The notes under the pieces: generated by a model
The model's input: only the letters and a program-made list of their open reading frames with translations
The model's database searches: none
Told to the model about the DNA's origin: nothing
Assembly (NCBI RefSeq): GCF_014650555.1
Contig: NZ_BMVE01000007.1
Span: forward strand, 124,001-188,000
DNA: 64,000 nucleotides
Direction of reading: 5' to 3'
From: Streptomyces goshikiensis
GTDB taxonomy: Bacteria > Actinomycetota > Actinomycetes > Streptomycetales > Streptomycetaceae
Shown here: positions 57,132-64,000 of the stretch, piece by piece
How the letters are laid out: each line of letters begins with the position of its first letter
Position numbering within the stretch: the first letter of the stretch is position 1
Program-made: the position numbers and the translations under genes

Positions 57132-58318
57132 GAGGCCGCGCCCGCGTGCTCGGGCGCCGGGCGCCGCGCGTAGGCGGCCGCCACGAGCAGCAGCCACGCG
57201 GTCTCCGCCGGGAGGTCGCCCTTGCGGGAGCGGGTGCCGGCGGCGGGCGGGGCCTCCTCGCCGTCGAGGGGGAGTCCGGAGCGCTTCGCCTCGACGGCCG
57301 CGGCGATGACCGCCGCCTCCACCTCGGCCTCGCCCCCGGGGGTGCCGGCCGCGCCCCGGCGGGCGACCTCGGCGGCCACGGCGTCCCGTACCGATGCCTG
57401 ACGGTACCGGCGCAGGGCCAGCACGCAGTCGTTGATCTCGATGACCCGGCGGTGGAGGTGGAAGTCGAGGTCGTGGGTGTCGGCCTCGGTGTTGCCCGGG
57501 TCGAGCACCACCTCGGGGACCGCCGAGGTGACCTCCCGCCACAGGGGCTCCAGCGCGGTGAACGAGTTCCGCTCCCAGCGGCGGCGGCGCAGTTGGCTGA
57601 GCGGCCACAGCAGGGCGGGGAGGGTGAGTCCGGCGGTGATGAGGAGGACGGCGACGGCGGGCGCGCTCACGCTGAACGCGCAGCGCACGGGCGTCAGCGG
57701 CGTCGAGCACCGGGCGTGGTCGGGCACGAGCCCCAGGCCGAGCCCGATGGAGACCAGGGCGAAGAGCTTGTACGCGGCGTAGACGAGGGCGAAACCACAG
57801 CCCACCGAGGTCGCGCGCAGGCCCCAGCGCTGACTGCGGCGGGTCGAGCGCTTGGACTGCGCCCAGGTCTGGAGCAGGAAGTCCTTGGCCGTGTAGCCCA
57901 GGTAGGAGATGTAGATGAGCACGTAGCACGCGTACAACACCGGGCTGCGCCCGGTGAGTTGTTCGGCCGCGAAGAAGGCGGTCATGCCGGCGACGCAGAC
58001 CGCGAGGGCGATGACGCGCAGCCGGATCTGCCGGTGGGCCCGTTCGCGCTCCAGATTGAGCTGGAAGAGGAAGGCGAGGACCGAGGTGGCCGCCGTCAGG
58101 GTGAAGGTGTTGCTGAGGAGCCGGGCGACGTGGGGGACCACCGATTCGACCGCGCGCTCCACGGCGGGCGCGTAGGAGGCGAAGGCGAGGGCGAACGAGG
58201 TCAGCAGCGCCGCCATCGCCCAAGTCCCCCTGGGGCGGTGTCCGCCGCGCCCCCGCACCCAGTAGGCGGCGAAGCACAGCAGCACGACGGCCGTGCCCGT
58301 GAACACGATGTTGATCAT
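57128..58318 (-). CDS. MAB_1171c family putative transporter
   Basis: 396 residues. The N-terminal 260 residues contain seven hydrophobic helices (INIVFTGTAVVLLCFAAYWV, then AMAALLTSFALAFASYA, TLTAATSVLAFLFQLNLE and others), a family pattern annotated as MAB_1171c. The C-terminal 130 residues are cytoplasmic, with FTALEPLWREVTSAVPEV, DFHLHRRVIEINDCVLALRRYR and a helical tail. The family is found in actinobacteria beside XRE regulators and ImmA/IrrE proteins and is called a putative transporter, but transport has not been shown here. The ATG overlaps the ImmA/IrrE stop, and the stop overlaps the P450 start. Confidence 0.8.
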   Translation of the reverse strand: MINIVFTGTAVVLLCFAAYWVRGRGGHRPRGTWAMAALLTSFALAFASYAPAVERAVESVVPHVARLLSNTFTLTAATSVLAFLFQLNLERERAHRQIRLRVIALAVCVAGMTAFFAAEQLTGRSPVLYACYVLIYISYLGYTAKDFLLQTWAQSKRSTRRSQRWGLRATSVGCGFALVYAAYKLFALVSIGLGLGLVPDHARCSTPLTPVRCAFSVSAPAVAVLLITAGLTLPALLWPLSQLRRRRWERNSFTALEPLWREVTSAVPEVVLDPGNTEADTHDLDFHLHRRVIEINDCVLALRRYRQASVRDAVAAEVARRGAAGTPGGEAEVEAAVIAAAVEAKRSGLPLDGEEAPPAAGTRSRKGDLPAETAWLLLVAAAYARRPAPEHAGAAS

Positions 58319-58842
58319 TTTCGGTGGCGTTTCTTCCTGTGCGGCTCGGCGAACAGCGCGTCCCAGCTCTCCGCGCCGCTGGCGGGCCGGATCGACGGAC
58401 TTTCGCGTCCCCGGTACATGAGTTGGCGGATCACGCTGGCCATCACCTCGGCCTCGCGTTCGTCCTCGCTGGTGTAGCTGGTCCGGCCGGACATGCGCCG
58501 CACGAGGGTGGGGTCGAACCCGATCGCGCGCAGGGTGTCCTGGTCCAACTCCAGGCTGCCCGGGTGGTCGCAGATGATGTGGCTGATCTCGTGGGCGAGG
58601 ATGTGGTTCTGGTGGAGGGGGGAGGTGGCCTCCTCGTAGAACAACAGGTCGGCGTCCGGGGTCTCCAGGCGGATTCCGCACGGTGCGTCCATGGCGCCCA
58701 GGGTGCTCAGGGGGCGCAGGACGATGGGACGTCCGCGCTGCTCGGCCACGGCGTCGCGGAGGTCACGGGTACTGAAGCGGTGCGGGAGCCGAAGCGCCTC
58801 GACGCGCGCCTCACACGTGGCGCGAAGCTGCTCAAGGTCCAT
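58315..58842 (-). CDS. ImmA/IrrE-type metallo-endopeptidase
   Basis: 175 residues from the ATG at 58842; an in-frame start at 58914 is possible, and neither has a strong ribosome site. The zinc-protease motif is intact: H84-E-I-S-H88 in LAHEISHIICDH. It is preceded by LEQLRATCEARVEALRLP and a strand IRLETPDADLLFYEE. ImmA/IrrE proteases cleave or inactivate a partner XRE-type repressor to switch on a module; the XRE gene lies directly upstream on the same strand. The C-terminus (EREAEVMASVIRQLMYRG) completes the fold. It is coupled to the next gene by overlap. Confidence 0.88.
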   Translation of the reverse strand: MDLEQLRATCEARVEALRLPHRFSTRDLRDAVAEQRGRPIVLRPLSTLGAMDAPCGIRLETPDADLLFYEEATSPLHQNHILAHEISHIICDHPGSLELDQDTLRAIGFDPTLVRRMSGRTSYTSEDEREAEVMASVIRQLMYRGRESPSIRPASGAESWDALFAEPHRKKRHRK

Positions 58843-58977
58843 GTCCTCACTCTGGTGACGCCGGCCGGCCGGGGCGCACCTCTCCCTGGAAGCCCGGTAC
58901 GCGCGCGTCCCCATGCTGACATGTTCGTGACTCCGCCCCGAGGCCGGGGTGCCGCCGGAACGGGGCCGGCGCGCGGC

Positions 58978-59433
58978 TCAGTCGTCCAGGTTGAGGTCCT
59001 GCCCGCCGTCGTCGGTGGTGAGCCCTTCGAGCTTCCGGGCCTGTTCGATCACGGTGGACAGCATCTTCAGGCTGTCGACGCTCAGCCCGTTGGCGCGCAG
59101 GGCCACTTTGCGGACGTCCTGGTCGCGCATGGCGGCGAGGAGGCCGATCTCCGCCTTGGTGCGCTCGGCCGCCGCGCTGTCGACGAAATAGCCCGCCGGT
59201 ACGCCGAAGAAGTCGGCCAGGGCCTTGATGGTGTGCCGCGTCGGGTTCCGCTTGGCGCCGGTGCGCAGTTGCTGGATGGCGCTCGCCGTCACCCCGCGCC
59301 CCTCTCCGGTCGCGGCCTTGCGGATGCCCTCGGCGACCTCCGCGTAGGTGTAGGGCCCCCGGGAAGGGGGGTGCACCTCGCGGAAGAGGTGGTCCAGGAG
59401 TTGGGCGAAGGTGGGCGACTGGTCATCCTCCAC
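58978..59433 (-). CDS. XRE-family regulator
   Basis: 151 residues from the GTG at 59433, which is spaced eight bases from AAGGAGG; GTG 59439 is too close. The N-terminal Cro/C1-like helix-turn-helix reads TYAEVAEGIRKAATGEGRGVTASAIQQLRTGAKRNPTRHTIKALADFFGVP. The C-terminal half is helical (AEIGLLAAMRDQDVRKVALRANGLSVDSLKMLSTVIEQARKLEGL) and may dimerise. It is probably the repressor of this operon and the natural target of the ImmA/IrrE protease. Repeats related to AACACTT upstream (59473-59580) could be its operators. Confidence 0.88.
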   Translation of the reverse strand: MEDDQSPTFAQLLDHLFREVHPPSRGPYTYAEVAEGIRKAATGEGRGVTASAIQQLRTGAKRNPTRHTIKALADFFGVPAGYFVDSAAAERTKAEIGLLAAMRDQDVRKVALRANGLSVDSLKMLSTVIEQARKLEGLTTDDGGQDLNLDD

Positions 59434-60086
59434 GTACACGACCTCCTTGGTGTGATGCCGAGCCTTTGCCCACCACAGTGTTTCTCGAAGCCCCTCGGGC
59501 TGGCCCCGGCAACACTTTGGTTGACGCCGGACAGTCACTCTGGTGTACGTTACCAATGCTTCGCCGCCACTGAAGTGTTGAGGGGGGAGTGGTGGCGTTG
59601 CCGGCGGGTCGAGGTCGAGCTTCACGGGGGTGGGCTCGGCCGAAGGCCCGGAGCGCCGTGGCCGCGCCGGAACGGTTCCGTCCCGCCCGGCGCGCGGCGA
59701 CGCCGGGGGGAGGCGCGGGCCTGCGCCGCCGTCCGCCGACCACACGGTCGGCGGACACCCCCACGGCCCCGCCCCCGCCCCCCGCCGGCCCAGCCCGAGC
59801 GTGCCGCTCCAGGCGGCGCTCGCCACCGCCACCACCGCCTGCCCCACAGGTTGTTTGCTCTTCTATCCTGGCGGCGCCACCTCATTGCAAACCGCTGAAG
59901 GTCGGCGACAGCGGCTGGAGTTGCTCCTCACCAGTCTCTCCTGAGGCCTCTTCAACGCCGAGATGGCCCGTGGCCCCCGCCTGACCGTGGGGGCCGCGGG
60001 CCGTTTCGTCGGGCTTCGGCCGCGGTTTTCACCACTTCGGAACGACAGGCTCCCCACGGGGTGCCTTACCGGAAAGTCAGGTCTCG
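59434..60086. other. 653-base intergenic region with XRE operator candidates
   Basis: The XRE side has three related elements: ACAGTGTTT (59475-59483), AACACTTT (59511-59518) and GAAGTGTTG (59572-59580), in both orientations, placed where a repressor would bind. From 59590 to 59860 there is only GC-rich sequence with frames of poor coding character. A hairpin follows at 59965-60002, and GGAAAG and AGG sites precede the TTG of the secreted repeat protein. I see no RNA gene. Confidence 0.5.
59965..60002 (+). terminator. Hairpin upstream of the FG-GAP gene
   Basis: GGCCCG plus GGCCCCC (59965-59978) pair with GGGGGCC and CGGGCC (to 60002) with one T-G mismatch, followed by GTTTC. No gene clearly ends here, so it could be a leader structure or attenuator for the gene at 60087. 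Confidence 0.45.
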
Positions 60087-61808
60087 TTGAACAGAAGTTT
60101 CCGCAGAGCGGCGTCGATAGCCACGGCGACGGCTGCCGTGGCGGCCGGCCTCGCGGCGGTGGCCACCCCTGCGCTGGCCGTTGACTCCAACCCCGTGTTC
60201 TCCCAGTCCAGGCAGGATCAGGTGCTGCCGCCCGGTGTTCTATGGCAGAACGGGATCGGGCTCGTCTCTGGTGTCGCGCGCGGCAAGATGATCTACGCGT
60301 TCTCCACGAAGCCCCTGGACGGGCCGGTGGCCGCGGCCGATGGGCTGCCCGCCTCCTTCGCCAAGCGGTCCAACATGTGTGAGGAGGTCGAGGGGGCGAC
60401 GTCGGTCTATGCCTGTTCGGTGTGGGACGACGAGAAGCCGAACTTTCTCCTCGGCCAGGACACCGCCGACTTGACGACGGTTTACGAGGGCTACGCCTAC
60501 GTCCCCCGGGGCGGTGACCTGCAGGCTGCCGTCGCGGCGGCGCAGAGCGCCGGCACCCGCCCCAGCAGCCCGACCGGCGGCGCGACCAAGCTGACGGTGA
60601 AGAGCCTGGAGCGGGCCGCGCGCAACACGGCTACCTTCCACACGCCCGATGTCCCCGCCGGTGCGTCCGTGCGCCACCGTGTCGAGGTGCACGCGCTGGA
60701 CGCGGGCTGGCGGAACTTCGTGTACTTGCCGGGCGAGGGATCACCCGACCGGGCGTTCACCCCGCTGGCGCGACTGAGTGACGTGACCACCAGCGAAGGC
60801 ATGTCCTGCACGTTCGGGCCGGCCATCGGCTTCTACCAGACGAACGGCAGCTGCACGTACCCTGCGGGCGAGCACTGGATCGAGTACACCCTCACGGTGC
60901 CCGCGGGCAGCGGCACGACGCCGCTGGTGGTCGACACCACCAGCAACATCTACACCAGTGGCCCCAGCCAGCGGGCCAAGACCTCCTTCAGCACGGGTAG
61001 CGGAGCGCCGCGTCGGCTCCACTACCTCCTCGCCCGTGACGGTGGCGGTCAGCTGTTCCGGTACTGGGGGGACGGCGAGGACTCGCTGGCCGGTGACCGG
61101 GCCCTGATCGGCGGCGGCTGGAACACGTACGACCAGCTCACCAAGCTGACTTCGGTCACCGAGTACCTCAGCTACCGGTCCGACACGCCGGCCAGTGTGG
61201 TGGCCGGGACCGGAGAGGTCGTGGGCCGTGATGCCTCGGGCGTGCTGTGGCACTACCGGCGGCAGTTCGGCGCCCAGAGCGGTTTCGCGGACCGCACCCG
61301 GGTCGGTGGCGGCTGGAACGTCTACGACCAGCTGATCGGCGCCGGTGACATCTACCGGGACGGGAAGCCGGACCTGCTGGCGCGTGACAAGGCCGGTGTG
61401 CTGTGGCTGTACAAGGGCACCGGCAACCCGGGCAGCCCGTTCCAGGACCGGGTTCGGGTCGGTGGCGGCTGGAACGTGTACGACCAGCTGATCGGCTCCG
61501 CGGACATCACCGGCGACGGCCGCCCCGACCTCCTCGCCCGTGACAAGGCCGGTGTGCTGTGGCTCTACAAGGGCAATGACAACCCGACGGTTCCGTTCGA
61601 GGACCGCACCCGTATCGCCGGTGGCTGGAACGTCTACGACCAGTTCAGCCTCGTCGGTGACATCACGGGCGACAACCGCGCCGACCTCGTCGCTCGCGAC
61701 GCGGCGGGCGTGCTGTGGCTCTACAAGGGCAACGGCAACCAGCCCGTCCCCTTCGACGACCGCACCCGCGTCGGCTCCGGTTGGAACACCTACGGGCAAC
61801 TTCTCTGA
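60087..61808 (+). CDS. Secreted FG-GAP-like tandem-repeat protein
   Basis: 573 residues from the TTG at 60087, with AGG/GGAAAG upstream; no better start exists near the signal peptide. A Sec signal (MNRSFRRAASIATATAAVAA, cleaving after ATPALA) leads to an N-terminal domain of about 290 residues with four cysteines. Then come four to five repeats of about 48 residues with GGGWN-YDQL, DI-DGKPDLLARDKAGVLWLYKG and PF-DR-RV. The aspartate-rich loop D-I-x-x-D-G-x-P-D-L is like FG-GAP/VCBS calcium-binding blades, so a beta-propeller is likely. It is an extracellular binding or adhesive protein of unknown ligand. Similar repeats are common in secreted Streptomyces proteins. Confidence 0.88.
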   Translation: MNRSFRRAASIATATAAVAAGLAAVATPALAVDSNPVFSQSRQDQVLPPGVLWQNGIGLVSGVARGKMIYAFSTKPLDGPVAAADGLPASFAKRSNMCEEVEGATSVYACSVWDDEKPNFLLGQDTADLTTVYEGYAYVPRGGDLQAAVAAAQSAGTRPSSPTGGATKLTVKSLERAARNTATFHTPDVPAGASVRHRVEVHALDAGWRNFVYLPGEGSPDRAFTPLARLSDVTTSEGMSCTFGPAIGFYQTNGSCTYPAGEHWIEYTLTVPAGSGTTPLVVDTTSNIYTSGPSQRAKTSFSTGSGAPRRLHYLLARDGGGQLFRYWGDGEDSLAGDRALIGGGWNTYDQLTKLTSVTEYLSYRSDTPASVVAGTGEVVGRDASGVLWHYRRQFGAQSGFADRTRVGGGWNVYDQLIGAGDIYRDGKPDLLARDKAGVLWLYKGTGNPGSPFQDRVRVGGGWNVYDQLIGSADITGDGRPDLLARDKAGVLWLYKGNDNPTVPFEDRTRIAGGWNVYDQFSLVGDITGDNRADLVARDAAGVLWLYKGNGNQPVPFDDRTRVGSGWNTYGQLL

Positions 61809-61847
61809 TGACCTGACCGAACGCCCGTGAGGGTGCTCCGCGGGAGC

Positions 61848-61907
61848 GGCGGCCGGCCCGTGTGCGCGGGCCCACCTTTCAGGCCCGCGCACACGGGGCC
61901 GGCCGCC
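61848..61907. terminator. Very long hairpin between FG-GAP and SpoIIE genes
   Basis: Bases 61848-61871 pair with 61883-61907 over about 24 positions with one bulged base and an 11-base loop, between the two convergent stops. It probably terminates both genes. Confidence 0.85.
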
Positions 61908-61953
61908 GCAGGGCCGGCATCGAGGGCTCCGGCCCAGCTGCCGTGCTGCGGCT

Positions 61954-64000
61954 TCAGGCGGGCGGGTGGTGCCAGGGGATTTCGGCCCATACCTGTTTGC
62001 CGCCGCTCAGGGGGACCGAGCCCCAGGCCGTCGTCGTCGCCTCGACGATCAGCAGGCCGCGGCCGCCCGTCGACTCCCAGCTCACCCAGGGCGGTTTGAC
62101 GGGGCTGCGCGGCGAGACGTCGTTCACGGCGATCCGCAGCCGGTCCGCCGACAGGGTCAGGTCCATGCCCACCTCGCCCTGCGTGTGCGCGATGGCGTTG
62201 GTGACCAGCTCGGACACGACCAGCAGGGCCGCGTCGAGTTCCTCCACCACGCCCCAGGAGCGCAGGGTGCGCGCGGTGAACCGGCGCGCGTGCAGCACCG
62301 CGTTGGGCAGCCGCCACACCGTCCAGTGGCTCCGCCGCGGCCGGTCCCCGGTGCCGTCGTACCGCAGCAGCAGCACCGCCACGTCGTCGTCGCGGCGGCC
62401 CACGCCCACGACCAGCTCGTCGGCGACCCTTCCGGGATCGGCCGGGTTGGCGGCGGCGAGCACCTCGCACACCCGTCGCATGCCCTCCTCCAAGTGCAGC
62501 CTGGCGGACTCGACCAGACCGTCCGTCAGCAGGACGAGCAGGGTGCCGGGGAGCAGGCCCACCTCGGTCATGGGGAACTCGGCCTCCGCGAGCACCCCCA
62601 GCGGGGGCCCGCCCTCGACCGCCAACTCCTCGGCCACGCCGTCGGGATGGCGCAGCAGCGGCGGCAGATGACCGGCCCGTACGAACCTGGCGATGCCCTC
62701 CTCCATGTCCAGGTCCACGTACGCGCAGGTGGCGAACAGATCGGTCTCCATGCCGGCGAGCAGCCGGTTGGCCCGTGCGACCACCACGTCCGGCGGGTGC
62801 CCCTCCACCGCGTAGGCCCTGACCGCCGTGAGGATCTGGCCCATGATGGTGGCGGCTCCCGCGCTGTGCCCCTGTACGTCCCCGATGACGAAGGCCACAT
62901 GACCGGCGCTGAGCGGGATGACGTCGTACCAGTCGCCGCCGACTTCGAGTCCGGCCGTCGCGGGCAGGTAGCGGGCCACGGCGACCCCGCCCGCCAGCTC
63001 CGGAAGCTTGCGGGGGAGCAGACTGCGCTGGAGCATCGCGGCCAGTTCATGGCCCGCGTCCAGCGCGTGGGCGCGCACCAGCGCCTGCCCCACCAGCCCC
63101 GCGGTCGCGGTCAGCAGCGAGCGCTCCTCCGGTCCGAACCGGTGCTCCGTGTCCCAGCCCACCAGGCACACCCCGACCATCCGGCCGTCGGCGGGCAGCG
63201 GGAGCACCGCGAGACCGCCGGGCCCGACGCCCAGCAGACCGGGTTCGAGGGCCGCGCCCGGCGGCCACAGGCTCATGTGGCCCCCACGGACCGCGCTGCG
63301 CAGGGTGGGCAGGTCGTTGAGCGGCACGTCGGGCCACTCGGACCGCCATTCCGAGCGCCAGACCTCGGGCCAGGCATCGGGTTCCGGAGGGTCGAGGGCG
63401 GTGACGATGAGCCGCTCGGGCTCCAGTTCGCCGACCGCGACCCGGTAGGCGCCGAGCGGTTCGCGCAGGGCGGCGACCACCAGCCGGCTGACCTCCCGGA
63501 TCGTCGCCGCTCCCGCGAGCGTGGCCGACAGCCGCTGTACGAGGGAGACCTCGTCGGCGCTGGGGCGCAGATAGGTGGCATCGGCGACCACGCCCAGGAC
63601 GCGCCGCGGCGTGCCACCGGCGTCCACCTCCACCCGGCAGCGCAGCCCCAGCCAGCGCAGCTCCCCGTTGGGGCGGCGGATACGGAACGCCAGCTGCTGC
63701 CCGGTGGCGCCCGCCAGCCGGTCCGGCTCCACGATCGCCATCAGCGCGGCCATGTCGTCGGGGACGGCGCAGGCGAGCACGGTCTCCACCTGCCCGTCGA
63801 ACCCCTCGGGAGACAGACCGAGCAGGTCCAGCACGTGCGCGTGGGCCTCGATGCGGCCGGTGCCCAGTTCCAGGATGAACGCGCCGCCCTGGTCGGGCAC
63901 CAGGGACTGGCTCAGATGCGCCTGCGGGGCCTTGCGCCCGGCGAAGCGGGCGGCGACGGACGCGAGCCCCGCCGCCACCTGGTCCGCGTAGAGCTCCAGC
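61954..64000 (-). CDS. SpoIIE phosphatase fused to RsbW-type kinase, N-terminus beyond window
   Basis: At least 682 residues. The reading frame stays open to the window edge with coding-like text (ELYADQVAAGLA), so the start is probably further right. A PAS domain (about 30-150 after the edge, ILELGTGRIEAHAHVLDLLGLSPEGF) and a GAF domain lie N-terminal. The SpoIIE/PP2C domain follows (VGGDWYDVIPLSAGHVAFVIGDVQGHS ... RAGHLPPLLRH ... LVLLTDGLVE). A C-terminal histidine-kinase-like ATPase has LLVVSELVTNAIAHT and GGRGLLIVEATTTAWG. It thus carries the phosphatase and the anti-sigma kinase in one chain, and it regulates alternative sigma factors through anti-anti-sigma proteins. Confidence 0.92.
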   Translation of the reverse strand, partial: LELYADQVAAGLASVAARFAGRKAPQAHLSQSLVPDQGGAFILELGTGRIEAHAHVLDLLGLSPEGFDGQVETVLACAVPDDMAALMAIVEPDRLAGATGQQLAFRIRRPNGELRWLGLRCRVEVDAGGTPRRVLGVVADATYLRPSADEVSLVQRLSATLAGAATIREVSRLVVAALREPLGAYRVAVGELEPERLIVTALDPPEPDAWPEVWRSEWRSEWPDVPLNDLPTLRSAVRGGHMSLWPPGAALEPGLLGVGPGGLAVLPLPADGRMVGVCLVGWDTEHRFGPEERSLLTATAGLVGQALVRAHALDAGHELAAMLQRSLLPRKLPELAGGVAVARYLPATAGLEVGGDWYDVIPLSAGHVAFVIGDVQGHSAGAATIMGQILTAVRAYAVEGHPPDVVVARANRLLAGMETDLFATCAYVDLDMEEGIARFVRAGHLPPLLRHPDGVAEELAVEGGPPLGVLAEAEFPMTEVGLLPGTLLVLLTDGLVESARLHLEEGMRRVCEVLAAANPADPGRVADELVVGVGRRDDDVAVLLLRYDGTGDRPRRSHWTVWRLPNAVLHARRFTARTLRSWGVVEELDAALLVVSELVTNAIAHTQGEVGMDLTLSADRLRIAVNDVSPRSPVKPPWVSWESTGGRGLLIVEATTTAWGSVPLSGGKQVWAEIPWHHPPA

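Noticed and set aside
59630..59944. Possible 104-residue gene before the FG-GAP gene
   Set aside because: Proline/arginine-rich text, no ribosome site, no third-position GC pattern; the interval is better explained as non-coding.
1..64000. CRISPR array, prophage, transposon or biosynthetic assembly line
   Set aside because: No spaced direct repeats, integrase, transposase, phage structural genes, PKS or NRPS modules were seen on either strand.

Overview
The window is high-GC actinobacterial chromosome, almost certainly Streptomyces. The evidence is strong GC bias at third codon positions, frequent GTG and TTG starts, four-base stop/start overlaps, a complete conservon operon, a rodlin, a GH19 chitinase behind paired GGTCTAGACC-type operators, LAL-type and SpoIIE-type regulators, and DUF5302. 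I see no rRNA, CRISPR array, transposase, integrase or phage block. The content resembles ordinary chromosome with several modular accessory operons.

Layout. 1-2421: the start of a DMT-type transporter, then a tightly coupled minus-strand operon of two ATP-grasp ligases and a MepB-like protein. 2633-8067: a conservon (cvnA-B-C-D plus two cytochromes P450 of CYP157 and CYP154 type), every junction overlapping. 8120-9171: a DUF7873-type gene, then an odd intergenic stretch holding the two halves of a tRNA in reversed order. 9183-10567: an ECF sigma factor and its zinc anti-sigma factor with a probable autoregulated promoter. 10612-17764: secreted and unknown proteins, a subtilisin-like protease and a large LuxR-family ATPase regulator. 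17971-21187: chitinase, rodlin, DUF5302 protein and a lipoprotein HNH nuclease.

21321-34006 is the most unusual region: a minus-strand operon of five genes with DUF4132, a 1649-residue protein of unknown function, a MoxR-type AAA ATPase, a DUF5682-VWA fusion and a SWIM zinc-finger protein. Content and order match the Escherichia coli yehI-L-M-P-Q neighbourhood, with yehM and yehP fused into one protein. It looks like a chaperone-like or conflict-type ATPase/VWA machine of unknown target. A second SWIM protein, coupled to a DUF6493 protein, lies at 38975-43095.

34267-53467 holds mostly stand-alone genes: a FUSC transporter, acetyltransferase, esterase, GH16 hydrolase, PAS-GAF-SpoIIE phosphatase with a coupled VOC protein, methyltransferase, two TetR regulators, an MHS-family transporter coupled to a PucR-type regulator, and a metallo-beta-lactamase-fold hydrolase. 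53582-64000 holds a DUF4246 protein more typical of fungi, a small secreted protein, a four-gene XRE / ImmA-IrrE / MAB_1171c membrane protein / P450 operon, a TTG-start secreted protein with a tandem FG-GAP-like repeat, and a SpoIIE phosphatase-kinase whose start lies beyond the window.

All family names come from reading motifs by eye. No database search was run.
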